64,000 bases of DNA from Crocinitomix catalasitica ATCC 23190 (lineage in GTDB: Bacteria > Bacteroidota > Bacteroidia > Flavobacteriales_D > Crocinitomicaceae). Every line of letters begins with the position of its first letter. Positions within the stretch are counted from its first letter, which is position 1. The notes beneath the pieces are model-generated. The model was not told the DNA's origin, ran no database searches, and saw nothing but the letters and a program-made list of their open reading frames with translations. This document shows positions 55,362 to 64,000 of the stretch, one piece after another. The DNA lies in assembly GCF_000621625.1 (NCBI RefSeq), contig NZ_KK211318.1, forward strand, positions 124,001-188,000, written 5' to 3'. The translations under genes were made by a program, and so were the position numbers.

Positions 55362-55562
55362 AGGTACAAATTTAATGAATTCTTGTTGAGTCAACTACTC
55401 TTTTATCAAACAAACATTATAATATGTATTAAATTTTTTACAAGTGAACGGTTAATTATTGAACTAAGGAATAAAAATAGGGGAATTAATTTGATTGTGT
55501 ATCAATAATAATCTAGTGTGATTTTGTCAAATTAAGGATCGAAGTGAGATGGGAAAATGATG

Positions 55563-56084
55563 TTATTCCTCTTCAGTCGAAAAAAGTGTTTTCCTAAATA
55601 AATCGCTGTATTCTAAAGCAGGGATAGTTTTTAACGAGGTCGCTTTAAGGGGCTGATATAATAATGATTCGGTTTTTAAATCATCTGGAATAAATTTACT
55701 TTTTTCATCATAAGATTCTAGAATAACTAAAATAGCGCTTAGAATAAATACCATTTTTGTGATACCGAAAACCATACCTGCAAACTTATTCAGGGTGCCT
55801 AATGCGACCAGTTTCAAACCTTGTTCCACCATTTTACCTGCAAAATAAACCATGGCGCCAATCGCTAAAAATGTTAATGTAAAAGAAACGACAGGAAGGT
55901 ACTCGCTATCCAAACCAACCTGTACTTTTAAAAAGTTTGCCGCGTAATCAGAAAAATGAATTCCACCGTAGATGCCTAGTAATAGCGCTAGCAAAGTGAA
56001 AAGTTCGATAACCAGCCCTTTTTTAAATCCGCGCCAAGCACTTACAATAATTGGAATTAAAAATATAAAATCGAGGTAATTCAT
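55563..56084 (-). CDS. CvpA-family membrane protein
   Basis: The ATG at 56084 is used; a TTG 9 bp upstream is an alternative. The 173-aa protein shows the CvpA pattern: NYLDFIFLIPIIVSAWRGFKKGLVIELF (2-29), then four transmembrane helices and a short cytoplasmic tail. CvpA is linked to colicin V production, bile and envelope tolerance in other bacteria. It is divergent from the 117-aa gene at 56163. Confidence 0.85.
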   Translation of the reverse strand: MNYLDFIFLIPIIVSAWRGFKKGLVIELFTLLALLLGIYGGIHFSDYAANFLKVQVGLDSEYLPVVSFTLTFLAIGAMVYFAGKMVEQGLKLVALGTLNKFAGMVFGITKMVFILSAILVILESYDEKSKFIPDDLKTESLLYQPLKATSLKTIPALEYSDLFRKTLFSTEEE

Positions 56085-56162
56085 TTTTAACAAAAATAAT
56101 TCAGAACTTTGTACCTGTTAATATGTACTGTTTAACTTTCAAACAAAAGACTGTTTATAGAG

Positions 56163-56516
56163 ATGGATTACGCGTTAGAATTGAAATTCCAGGAATTGAT
56201 TAAAAAACTTGAAGTTAAATTCGGGGAAGGGCTTGAATTGGATACCGTACTTTTATTGGTTGGTATTCAAGAATTAGGCAAGGGTTATAAAGATTTCTCA
56301 AAGGATGAAAAAATGAATTTGATGCATATAGCAATTTGCACAATTCTAGAACCTTATGGTGTCTATCGGTTTATATCGAACGATGAAGACGGTTGGCCTC
56401 ATTATGAAAAGTTGAAAGCAATTCCGCATATTGCTGGTCGTGAACAGGAACATTTATTGAAGGAAGCGACCATCGGATATTTTGAAACAAACGAGTACGT
56501 AGCGCCAAACGAATAG
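56163..56516 (+). CDS. conserved hypothetical 117-aa protein
   Basis: This is a small acidic cytoplasmic helical protein with LELDTVLLLVGIQELGKGYKDFSKDEKMNLMHIA (about 22-55) and HIAGREQEHLLKEATIGYF (about 90-108). It has no signal and no membrane segment. I do not recall its family but the composition and the isolated, well-spaced position suggest a real gene. It lies 89 bp before rseP on the same strand. Confidence 0.6.
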   Translation: MDYALELKFQELIKKLEVKFGEGLELDTVLLLVGIQELGKGYKDFSKDEKMNLMHIAICTILEPYGVYRFISNDEDGWPHYEKLKAIPHIAGREQEHLLKEATIGYFETNEYVAPNE

Positions 56517-56578
56517 GTTTATCTCTCTCCAATCGGTTAAAAAAATAAAAATCGTTTCGATTAGCCAATCTAAACCTT

Positions 56579-56586
56579 ATCTTTGT
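56579..56586 (+). promoter_or_regulatory. putative -7 element of rseP
   Basis: TATCTTTG fits TAnnTTTG and lies 19 bp before the rseP ATG. The -33 region does not show a clear TTG. Confidence 0.4.
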
Positions 56587-56604
56587 GCCTTAAAATTTTA
56601 GTGA

Positions 56605-57918
56605 ATGGAAATTCTAATCAAAGCGGGGCAACTTATTTTAAGTTTATCCATATTAATTGTTTTACACGAATTTGGACATTATCTTCCTGCAAGATGGTTC
56701 AAAACAAGGGTTGAAAAATTCTACTTATTTTTTGATTATAAATTTTCTTTATTTAAGAAAAAAATTGGTGATACCGAATGGGGAATTGGTTGGATACCCT
56801 TAGGTGGATATGTGAAAATTTCTGGTATGATCGACGAGTCGATGGAAAAAGAACAAATGGCATTACCGCCTCAACCGTACGAATTCAGATCTAAACCAGC
56901 ATGGCAACGATTAATCATTATGATTGGCGGTGTAGTTGTGAATTTAATTGTTGGTGTAATTATTTATATCGGTGTATTGTTGGTTTGGGGAGATGATTAC
57001 GTTGCTCCTGAAGATATTGCAAACGGTTATTCATTCCATGAAATTTATAAGGAAGTAGGTTTTGTAGATGGGGATGATATTGTGGCAATAAACGGTGAGA
57101 AAATTCATGATGTTGGTGATATCAATAAAACTATTTTATTACGTGGTGCCGAAGTTGTAACAATTACAAGAGCAGGGGAGCAGTTGGATATCCAGTTACC
57201 TGAAGATATTGACATGATTGCTTTCAAGTCGAGTGCAATGAATGGTATTACGCCTAGATTTTCATCCTTAATTGATTCTGTTATTATTGATAGACCAGCA
57301 AAACAAGCAGGTTTAGAGAATGGTGATCGTGTCATTGCTGTAGATGGTCAAGAGATTGCTTACTGGAATGAGTTCACTGATGCTGTTCAAAGTCGACCAA
57401 ATGAAACTTTAGAGATTATTGTAGATAGAGCTGGCGAAACTGTTCGCGCTCAAGTTGAAACAGATTCGTTAGGTACGATCGGTGTTAGTACTGCTGGTTT
57501 GTCAGAATCAATTGTATCACATACGGATTATACTTTCATGACAGCGATACCTGGTGGTCTTAAATTAGGAATGAATTCATTAAGTGATTATGTATCACAA
57601 TTAAAGTTTTTATTCACTAAAAAAGGAGCACAAAGTATTGGTGGATTCGGTGCATTTGGTTCTTTATTCTCACCAACTTGGGATTGGCATGTGTTCTGGA
57701 TGATGACGGCATTTATTTCTATCATGTTAGCATTTATGAACTTCTTACCAATACCTGCCTTAGATGGTGGACATATCATGTTCTTAATGTATGAAATAAT
57801 CTCTGGTAGAAAACCTAATGAGAAATTCATGGAATATGCACAAATGGCTGGAATCATTCTATTGTTAGGTCTTTTGATCTATGCAAATGGGAATGATATT
57901 GTTAAAGCATTTTTCTAA
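56605..57918 (+). CDS. rseP: RIP metalloprotease RseP (site-2 protease)
   Basis: The 437-aa intramembrane zinc protease has the HEFGH motif at 21-25 in its first transmembrane helix. The third zinc ligand is in LDGGH (386-390) near the C-terminus. Two PDZ-like domains lie between (about 130-210 and 215-290), with GDDIVAINGE and ENGDRVIAVDGQ as their binding loops. It cuts within the membrane, for example anti-sigma factors. The length is normal. It is monocistronic, ended by the hairpin at 57941. Confidence 0.95.
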   Translation: MEILIKAGQLILSLSILIVLHEFGHYLPARWFKTRVEKFYLFFDYKFSLFKKKIGDTEWGIGWIPLGGYVKISGMIDESMEKEQMALPPQPYEFRSKPAWQRLIIMIGGVVVNLIVGVIIYIGVLLVWGDDYVAPEDIANGYSFHEIYKEVGFVDGDDIVAINGEKIHDVGDINKTILLRGAEVVTITRAGEQLDIQLPEDIDMIAFKSSAMNGITPRFSSLIDSVIIDRPAKQAGLENGDRVIAVDGQEIAYWNEFTDAVQSRPNETLEIIVDRAGETVRAQVETDSLGTIGVSTAGLSESIVSHTDYTFMTAIPGGLKLGMNSLSDYVSQLKFLFTKKGAQSIGGFGAFGSLFSPTWDWHVFWMMTAFISIMLAFMNFLPIPALDGGHIMFLMYEIISGRKPNEKFMEYAQMAGIILLLGLLIYANGNDIVKAFF

Positions 57919-57940
57919 ATAATATATTTTTACATAATCT

Positions 57941-57975
57941 AAGTCCTGTAGTCTAGAACTGCAGGACTTTTTTTT
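57941..57975 (+). terminator. rseP terminator
   Basis: aagtcctgtagt-ctaga-actgcaggactt is a 12-bp stem with one G-U pair, then a run of eight T. Confidence 0.9.
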
Positions 57976-58391
57976 GTTTTATATATTCCAAGAATTAAGA
58001 CATTTACACTGAGATCGCTTGCATGAATAATTATCAAATGAATCATAGCAATCGAATTGACTAGGCTTGATGGAAGAAGATTTAATGACTTATCAATCAA
58101 ATGCCAGAATAGCGGGCTTACTATTCTCATTCAACCTTTAGCGCAATGTTGTACCACAGGAATTAGCATTTAAATAGCAAGGTAAGAGGGGAGAGTGGGT
58201 GTTGGACACAACTGAATTCGATTTCCATATTGTAAATTCGGTTTGCTTAAGTGTTTTACTTTATAAAGAAAGTCATTATCTACCTATGCCTTAAAATGAA
58301 ATTCAAATGACAAGCGTGTCTGCTTTTGTTCGTTTTACGGTTCCTTGCGAAATCAATAATAATAGCTGGAATGATAGTAGGATATATGGGC
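57976..58391. other. 416-bp gap without a supported gene
   Basis: No gene, repeat or RNA is recognised. A 92-aa plus-strand ORF (58307-58585) runs mostly antisense to the next gene and has no motif. Confidence 0.6.
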
Positions 58392-58418
58392 AAAAAAAAG
58401 ACCGGATAAATCCAGTCT
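58392..58418 (-). terminator. terminator of the first PorE-like gene
   Basis: agac-c-ggat-aa-atcc-a-gtct forms a stem with one mismatch, next to an A8 run that is a T-run on the minus strand. It lies 24 bp past the stop at 58442. Confidence 0.75.
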
Positions 58419-58441
58419 CTTTTCATTTGAAATATTTTGAA

Positions 58442-60652
58442 TTACATCTTAACGATGATGAATTCTGTTCGTCTATTTTCTTGATGTTGTTCTGGCGAAC
58501 ATTTTACACCGTCAGCACATTCATTCACCAGTTTCGATTCTCCATAACCTTTACCTTCTATTCGTTCAGGATGAGAAATTCGTGACTTAATATATTCTGC
58601 TGAAGCAAATGCGCGACGTTCGGATAATGCTGCGTTAGATTTGGCACTGCCACGCGAGTCCGTATGAGAACCAAGTTCAATAACCATATTAGGATTATCG
58701 TTCATAACAGTTACAACCTTATCTAACTCTATCGCCGAGGCAGGTTTGATGGTTGCTTTATTAACGTCAAAATAAATAGGTTGAATGTCTACAATTTTAG
58801 AAATGTCTTGTCCAATAGCTACTTTTTCTAAACTTAAATTTAAACTATCACTTACACTATAGATTCCTTGTTCTTTAAAATGTACGTTATATGTAACTGT
58901 CTTAGCCAGATATCCTTCTTTTGAAATCGTCAAGTTATAACTACCACGATCACCAATTTTTTTATCAGTTTGTGGTTTCAGAAATTGACCGTTGGCATCA
59001 GTTGTATGTGTGCTTGATACGCCAGTCATATTATTGATATAAACAATTTGTGCTGCATCGATTGGTGTATTACTTTCTTTATCAGTAATAACCATGCTTA
59101 AAGAAAGCCCTGGATCTTTTTCTAGTATGAAGTTTTGTCGAATGTTTTCACTTGCATCTTCTTGAAAGAATGAAGAATTATTAGGGAAATAATCATCTTT
59201 GCTACCTTTTAATTGGTATTTGATACCTGGTTCGACATTGAATTCGTATTCTCCTGATGCATCCGTTATATATTCTATTTCAGACTCATCGCTAAGATTT
59301 GTAAACGTTAGTTTCGCGTTTTCTAATTTGTTTCCATCCTTGTCAATTACAAATCCACTCAATTTTATTTTATTGACTTCAAAAGAGTAGATATCCATTC
59401 CTCCAAAACCACCATTTCTATTAGATGCAAAGAATCCCTTTTTTTCATCCTCAGAGAAGATAAGGTAGATGTCATCTCCTGCAGAGTTCATAGGATAGCC
59501 TAAATTCTCAGGAGTGGTCCAGTTTCCGTCAACCAATTCTGATTTGTAGAAATCATATCCACCAGAACTATTGTGTCCTTTAGAAGAGAAGTAAAGCGTT
59601 TTACCGTCTCTACTTAAATACGGACTATCCTCATTTTGACTTGAATTGATCAATACACTTATTGGTATTGGTTCCGACCAAGTACCATTCTTTTTATGAC
59701 TGATATAAATATCTAAATTTCCACCATTCGCTTCTTTTTTTATCATAGCACTAAAGACAAATGTATTTCCTCTGTCTGAAAAGGCACCATGCGGTTGGAA
59801 GTAAAAATTAGATAATTCCTTTGGTAGAGGATCTCCTTTTTTTAGTCTATTTTGATTTAATGTAGTAACGTAAAGTTTATTTTTATTGAAAATTAAAATA
59901 GTATCACTGTCATATCTTTTACCTACTACGGCGTGATGACTTTCTTGATCAATATCTGGGTTGTAACTGGAGGAAACAGATTCTTCAATATCATAATAAT
60001 AAATGTTTTCATAGTATTTACTGTCCTTTGTTATTTCTTCTGATTCAAAATCTTTATAGCGGGCATTAAAAAGTAATAAATTTTCATCTTCAATAAATAC
60101 AGGTGTATATTCAGGATCGATTGAGTTGACAAAGAAATCCATATTAGAGACTTCAAAATCACTTGTTTCTGATTTGATTGTTTTATTCTTTACAGAGTTT
60201 CTGCAGGCGTTCAATTGCTTTTCAACTTCAGGTAGAAATTTCGAATATCTTTTAATAGAGCCACTATATGATTTAAATAGATTGTAATACTTAATTGCTT
60301 CGATTGGTTTTTCTTGCATCCTCAAACAATTAGCATAATCAAAAAACGTTAAGTAGTTGGTGTCTTTCGGCATATGTTGAATGCGCTTTTCGATATACAT
60401 CGCTGCAGAATCGAAAATTTCATATTTATATAAATACAATTCTACCAGTCCTTCTAGCGCCCACTGATTCGAAGGCTCTTCTTTTAGTACTTTTTTGTAA
60501 AGGTCAATCGCTTGGATAAATTCAAAGTCAGATTTCTTTTGTTCAGCTTCATTTAATAAACTATTGACATTTTTTTGCGCGTGTAATGAAGTCGGCAACA
60601 TTATGTTTAAAGTCAACAAGAATATTGTGGGATAGATAAAGTATTTTCTCAT
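58442..60652 (-). CDS. OmpA-family protein with PorE-like domain order
   Basis: The 736-aa protein has a signal peptide (residues 1-25). TPR helices follow at about 30-140 (AIDLYKKVLKEEPSNQWALEGL), then a PD40/WD-like propeller at about 165-430 (SPYLSRDGKTLYFSSKGHNSSGG, FASNRNGGFGGMDIYS). One or two CarboxypepD_reg-type beta domains lie at about 433-610 (VIDKDGNKLENAKLTF, SGEYEFNVEPG). The C-terminal OmpA peptidoglycan-binding domain (IELGSHTDSRGSAKSNAALSERRA) spans about 620-736. I recall that PorE of the T9SS in Porphyromonas has this same domain order. It could anchor the secretion complex to peptidoglycan. Confidence 0.88.
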   Translation of the reverse strand: MRKYFIYPTIFLLTLNIMLPTSLHAQKNVNSLLNEAEQKKSDFEFIQAIDLYKKVLKEEPSNQWALEGLVELYLYKYEIFDSAAMYIEKRIQHMPKDTNYLTFFDYANCLRMQEKPIEAIKYYNLFKSYSGSIKRYSKFLPEVEKQLNACRNSVKNKTIKSETSDFEVSNMDFFVNSIDPEYTPVFIEDENLLLFNARYKDFESEEITKDSKYYENIYYYDIEESVSSSYNPDIDQESHHAVVGKRYDSDTILIFNKNKLYVTTLNQNRLKKGDPLPKELSNFYFQPHGAFSDRGNTFVFSAMIKKEANGGNLDIYISHKKNGTWSEPIPISVLINSSQNEDSPYLSRDGKTLYFSSKGHNSSGGYDFYKSELVDGNWTTPENLGYPMNSAGDDIYLIFSEDEKKGFFASNRNGGFGGMDIYSFEVNKIKLSGFVIDKDGNKLENAKLTFTNLSDESEIEYITDASGEYEFNVEPGIKYQLKGSKDDYFPNNSSFFQEDASENIRQNFILEKDPGLSLSMVITDKESNTPIDAAQIVYINNMTGVSSTHTTDANGQFLKPQTDKKIGDRGSYNLTISKEGYLAKTVTYNVHFKEQGIYSVSDSLNLSLEKVAIGQDISKIVDIQPIYFDVNKATIKPASAIELDKVVTVMNDNPNMVIELGSHTDSRGSAKSNAALSERRAFASAEYIKSRISHPERIEGKGYGESKLVNECADGVKCSPEQHQENRRTEFIIVKM

Positions 60653-60704
60653 AGCGGTCTCTTAATTCTATATACATATAAAAACCTTATTCGTTTTTAT
60701 ATCA

Positions 60705-60729
60705 GCTAAATGTGTAATTTACATTTAGC
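60705..60729. promoter_or_regulatory. 25-bp inverted repeat between the two OmpA genes
   Basis: gctaaatgt-gtaattt-acatttagc has perfect 9-bp arms. It is 53 bp upstream of the start at 60652 and 116 bp past the stop at 60846. There is no T-run, so an operator is more likely than a terminator. Confidence 0.5.
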
Positions 60730-60845
60730 ACGTAAAATTAAAATAAATTGATTAGTAAGCAATAAGGAAATTGCACGAAAAGTAAAAAAATGTAAACATT
60801 AATGATTACTTAATAACTGTGCTCAAGAATTTAATATTTTTTTAC

Positions 60846-63185
60846 CTATTGAACAATAAATTCGACACGTCTATTTAGCTTTCTGCCAGATGCATTATCT
60901 TTTCCGTTTGGAAGTGTATTTGGAGCAGCAGGTTTCGCTTCACCCAAACTAACAGTTTTCAAAATGCGAACGCTTTCAATGCCATTCTTTTTTAAATAAT
61001 TAACAGCAGCATTTGCTCTCTTTTTAGCTAATAAATTATTGTAAGCACTACTACCAATAGCATCAGTATGTCCCTGAATGATCAATTTAGTAGATTTGTT
61101 TGTGTTTAAATAATCTATTAAAGCATCTAAATCCGCAACTGAGGCACTTGTTAAATCGTATCTGTCGAATCCAAAATAAATAGGTTTAAAGGTGCTAATA
61201 TCTTCTTTGGCATCATTTTTATTCAGGGTTTCAGTTACTGTTTCTTGAGGAACGAATCCGTCATCCTTGCTCAGTTCCACTTCAAACGAATCTTCAGTGT
61301 CGTTCTTTTTATCATTATCAATAAGTGTTAAGTCTTTTACAACAAAGTCACTTTCGAAATATTCAACAACTGCATTATAGTGTAAAATGCGGGTATCTCC
61401 ATTCTCATCAACAGCTTCAATAAATAATTCTACTGGATATTTACCTGGTTTGGTAAAAGGAAATTCGATTTCTGGTTCAGTCGTTTCGATGGTTTTACCA
61501 TTAACGTTCCATGTATAAGACTTGAATTCAAATCCGTCGTCATTCGTTCCAGAAAGACGAAGTTTACTTTGTTCTCCTTTTATTTTTTTAAATTGAAATC
61601 CGCTTAATTCAATTTTTTCAGACTTATTAGCAGCTACATCAGTATCCTTTTTTTCATTTGTATCAACGGTTATATTATCGTCTTCACTATTATTTTCTTC
61701 GCGCGATGTGTCTTCAATAACTTCAGCAACGTCATTATTAGTAGATTCAATAGCTGCGTCTGCTGCAGTATCAGTATTGTTTAATTTTGAATCATTAGAT
61801 TTTTCTGTCGCAATTTCTTCTAAGTTTTCACTTTTGTTTTCAGCAATATTTTCATCTTCTACTTTTTCTTTGATTTCTTCAGTTGGTTCGCCAATACTGT
61901 AGATGTCCATTAAACCAAAGCCACCGTTTCTATTTGAAGATAAATAACCAAATGATTCGTCCTTTGACAAGACAAAATAGATATCGTCACCTGCTGAATT
62001 GTATGGTCTACCTAAGTTTTTTGGAGCCGACCATTGTCCTTCCGCATCAAGGTTAGAAACAAAAATATCATATCCACCAAATGAATCATGTCCTTTTGAT
62101 GAGAAATATAATTTTGTTCCATCGGCTGACATGAAAGGGCTATCCTCGTTCAATTCCGTATTTATTTTGTCTGAAAGTAGAACAGGAGCATTCCAGTTTC
62201 CATCCTCAGCTAGGGTAGAATAGTATAAATCAAGATCGTCTGTAGGTTCTTTTGATGCACTAAAGATAAACGTTTTACGATCGTTCGAATAGACACCATG
62301 AGGTTGGAAATAAAACTTAGTTAAAATACGAGGTAGAGGTTCTGGTTTACTCATTCTACCAGCGGCTATTTTTGCCGACCAAAGTATGTTTTTATAGAAA
62401 ATTATCAATGTATCACTATCGATACTATTACTCACGATAGCGTGGTGACTTTTTTGTTCTGTTGATTCGTCAAAAGTGGTAGAGACAGATTCCTCAAGAT
62501 TGAAGTAGTAAAGATTCTCCATGAACTTGTCATCTTCGAATTGTTTTTCTTTTTTATTGTCTTTATATCGTGCATTGTAAATAAGTACACTGTCTTTAGC
62601 TATAAAAACAGGTGTATATTCACTTTGAATTGAATTGATATAGAAGTCCATATTTTTGACTTCCTTATCCTTGTCGAATGAGTAGGTGTTGTTGAGTGCG
62701 TTTTGTGCATACTTCATGTTCTGATTGTACGCTTCAAAAAGTAAGGGATATTTATCTTTATTACCTTCTAAATAACCTTTGTAGAATTGATTCATTTTAT
62801 GAATTGATTCACCTGGCTTTTCTTGTAACCTATAAGTATAGGCTAAATTGAATAGGTCGATATAGTTGGTATCTTTTTTAGGATTAGCTAAAGCCTTATT
62901 AAAAAAATATTCGGCAGAATCATAAAGTTCATATTCGAACAAATAAATTTGCGCTAAACCACGATTGGCTTTATAATATTCTGCATCGGCATTCAACGCT
63001 TTTTTGTAGAGTTGTACAGCGTTAGAATAGTCAATTTTTTTAACTTTATTGTGCGCACGCCACGCAAGTATACCTTTACTTTGCCCATTCACATTGAGTG
63101 TTAAGAACATGCTAATTACCAATGTGAAAAGCGATAATGCTTTTAAATTAGGCGTTAAAAGTGTGCGTAACTTTATATTTTTCAT
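60846..63185 (-). CDS. OmpA-family protein with TPR, propeller and PKD-like domains
   Basis: The 779-aa protein parallels its neighbour in the N-terminal half: signal peptide, TPR region (AVQLYKKALNADAEYYKANRGLAQIYLFEYELYDSA), then propeller (SPFMSADGTKLYFSSKGHDSFGGYDIFVS, YLSSNRNGGFGLMDIYS). After residue 430 it differs. A 100-residue Glu/Asp/Asn/Lys/Ser-rich linker leads to a PKD-like beta domain (about 545-610) and then the OmpA domain (IIQGHTDAIGSSAYNNLLAKKRANAAV, about 660-779). It begins 1 base after the stop of the gene upstream, so the two are probably translationally coupled. A T9SS or envelope-anchor role is inferred. Confidence 0.85.
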   Translation of the reverse strand: MKNIKLRTLLTPNLKALSLFTLVISMFLTLNVNGQSKGILAWRAHNKVKKIDYSNAVQLYKKALNADAEYYKANRGLAQIYLFEYELYDSAEYFFNKALANPKKDTNYIDLFNLAYTYRLQEKPGESIHKMNQFYKGYLEGNKDKYPLLFEAYNQNMKYAQNALNNTYSFDKDKEVKNMDFYINSIQSEYTPVFIAKDSVLIYNARYKDNKKEKQFEDDKFMENLYYFNLEESVSTTFDESTEQKSHHAIVSNSIDSDTLIIFYKNILWSAKIAAGRMSKPEPLPRILTKFYFQPHGVYSNDRKTFIFSASKEPTDDLDLYYSTLAEDGNWNAPVLLSDKINTELNEDSPFMSADGTKLYFSSKGHDSFGGYDIFVSNLDAEGQWSAPKNLGRPYNSAGDDIYFVLSKDESFGYLSSNRNGGFGLMDIYSIGEPTEEIKEKVEDENIAENKSENLEEIATEKSNDSKLNNTDTAADAAIESTNNDVAEVIEDTSREENNSEDDNITVDTNEKKDTDVAANKSEKIELSGFQFKKIKGEQSKLRLSGTNDDGFEFKSYTWNVNGKTIETTEPEIEFPFTKPGKYPVELFIEAVDENGDTRILHYNAVVEYFESDFVVKDLTLIDNDKKNDTEDSFEVELSKDDGFVPQETVTETLNKNDAKEDISTFKPIYFGFDRYDLTSASVADLDALIDYLNTNKSTKLIIQGHTDAIGSSAYNNLLAKKRANAAVNYLKKNGIESVRILKTVSLGEAKPAAPNTLPNGKDNASGRKLNRRVEFIVQ

Positions 63186-64000
63186 CTAAGTCTTCCTTTT
63201 TTTCTTTTTCGCAGCTGGAAATAAAATATTATTCAAAATTAATCGATATCCTGGAGAATTCGGGTGTAAATTTAAATCAGTTGGTGGATCATTGACATAA
63301 TGTCTATAATCTTCAGGATCGTGTCCTCCATAAAATGTCCACGTGCCTTCACCATATTCGCCATGTAAATATCTCGCAGTTCCAAGAGCTTTATTCTCTG
63401 CTAGTACCAAGACTTCAGACTTAATATAGTCTTTATTGAAGTCTGTTGTTTGTCCCATAAAACCGTTAATTTCTTGTGTATGATTTTGACATAACATAGT
63501 CGGTACAATATCCCATTTTGCAGAAAAATCGAATAAATAAAATTTATCTTGATTTTCTGGGACCTTGTGATTTTTCGTTCCATCTATGTTCGAATATTCA
63601 TATTCCATAGGATCAGTTGAAACCGTATAATCTGTAAAGGCTAAAGTCTGGGAGTAATCTATTTTATTCTGAAAATTAGGTTCCGCAGGATCGTGATCAT
63701 ACATATGTTCGCAGATATCAGTTTCTTGAGCTGAGAGTGCAATGTCAAAACTATCTGTTCCCGAACACATTGTAAATAGAAAGCCTCCGCCCGCCATGAA
63801 TTCTTTTATTTTTAAAGCAACATTTAATTTAAGTTGAGAAACTTTAGAAAAACCTAACATTTTTGCTGTAGCCTCATTGTCTTTAACTTGTTGTTGATAC
63901 CAGGATTGGTTGTGGTAATTTTTATAAAACTTACCGTACTGACCTGTAAAATCTTCGTGATGTAAATGCAACCAATCGAATTCAGGTAGACCACCTTTAA
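63186..64000 (-). CDS. protein usually annotated as asparagine synthetase B (5'-truncated by window)
   Basis: The frame continues past the window edge: upstream codons read KGGLPEFDW directly before LHLHHEDFTGQYGKFY, so the apparent start near 63971 is internal. The visible part includes VALKIKEFMAGGGFLFTMCSGTDSFDIAL and the end TWTFYGGHDPEDYRHYVNDPPTDLNLHPNSPGYRLILNN. I recall nearly identical motifs in Bacteroidota proteins of about 420 aa called asparagine synthetase B. They have no AsnB glutaminase or ATP pyrophosphatase motifs. A ThuA/glutamine-amidotransferase-like fold is more likely. It is immediately upstream of, and likely co-expressed with, the OmpA gene at 60846. Confidence 0.8.
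   Translation of the reverse strand, partial: KGGLPEFDWLHLHHEDFTGQYGKFYKNYHNQSWYQQQVKDNEATAKMLGFSKVSQLKLNVALKIKEFMAGGGFLFTMCSGTDSFDIALSAQETDICEHMYDHDPAEPNFQNKIDYSQTLAFTDYTVSTDPMEYEYSNIDGTKNHKVPENQDKFYLFDFSAKWDIVPTMLCQNHTQEINGFMGQTTDFNKDYIKSEVLVLAENKALGTARYLHGEYGEGTWTFYGGHDPEDYRHYVNDPPTDLNLHPNSPGYRLILNNILFPAAKKKKRKT

Noticed and set aside
58307-58585. 92-aa plus-strand ORF overlapping the end of the OmpA gene
   Set aside because: More than half is antisense to the conserved OmpA domain.
63186-64000. Reading the last gene as a true asparagine synthetase
   Set aside because: The visible two-thirds has none of the glutaminase or ATP-pyrophosphatase motifs of AsnB.

Overview
The window is low-GC DNA from a member of the Bacteroidota, most likely order Flavobacteriales. 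The pointers are several secreted proteins with type IX secretion (T9SS) C-terminal sorting domains, a CHU_C gliding-type C-terminus, PorE-like OmpA proteins, TAnnTTTG promoter elements in place of an E. coli -10 box, and very few Shine-Dalgarno sequences. A Crocinitomicaceae/Fluviicola-like lineage is possible but is a guess. I see no rRNA, tRNA, CRISPR array, insertion sequence or phage module.

Layout. 0-4.4 kb: a TerB-like protein, a DUF4377/META lipoprotein and two tandem paralogous 348-aa secreted proteins. A gene-free stretch follows, bounded by a perfect 48-bp direct repeat. 4.4-13.2 kb: a lipid-linked-sugar flippase, then a minus-strand housekeeping block (surE, a TPM protein, a TPR-LemA fusion, an S4 RNA-binding protein, meaB), then an outer-membrane protein. 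13.2-15.3 kb: htpG behind a sigma-54-like promoter. 15.3-24.4 kb: an accessory zone. It holds a structured Bacteroidota repeat element, a divergent mdaB/LysR pair, a frameshifted AraC regulator upstream of DoxX, peroxiredoxin-like and DUF2141 genes, and a gene that has lost its 5' end.

24.5-33 kb: a CHU_C/PKD adhesin-like protein and a complete RND efflux operon led by its own GbsR/MarR regulator, with a 24-bp palindrome upstream. 33-42.3 kb: a second accessory zone. It has a Crp/Fnr regulator, exported RidA and DJ-1 homologues, a decayed gene, an arylsulfotransferase-like T9SS cargo, a TlpA-DUF3738-like fusion, a frameshifted TatT-like lipoprotein, a DUF1826 gene and a second, inverted copy of the structured repeat. 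42.3-50.2 kb: a VOC protein, a beta-helix T9SS cargo, a glycosyltransferase, ogt, an SDR enzyme and a paaG-paaH pair. 50.2-58 kb: a 1051-aa BNR-propeller T9SS protein, lipA, cvpA and rseP. 58.4-64 kb: two large PorE-architecture OmpA proteins and the 3' part of a gene usually labelled asparagine synthetase B.

The strongest themes are envelope and secretion biology and stress response. The two accessory zones show at least four damaged genes. Two of these have single-base losses in homopolymers, so sequencing error must be excluded before they are called pseudogenes. I did not find a clearly new multi-gene defence or biosynthetic system. The best candidates for something under-described are the short structured repeat element, the htpG promoter, the exported RidA/DJ-1 pair and the TlpA-DUF3738-like fusion.
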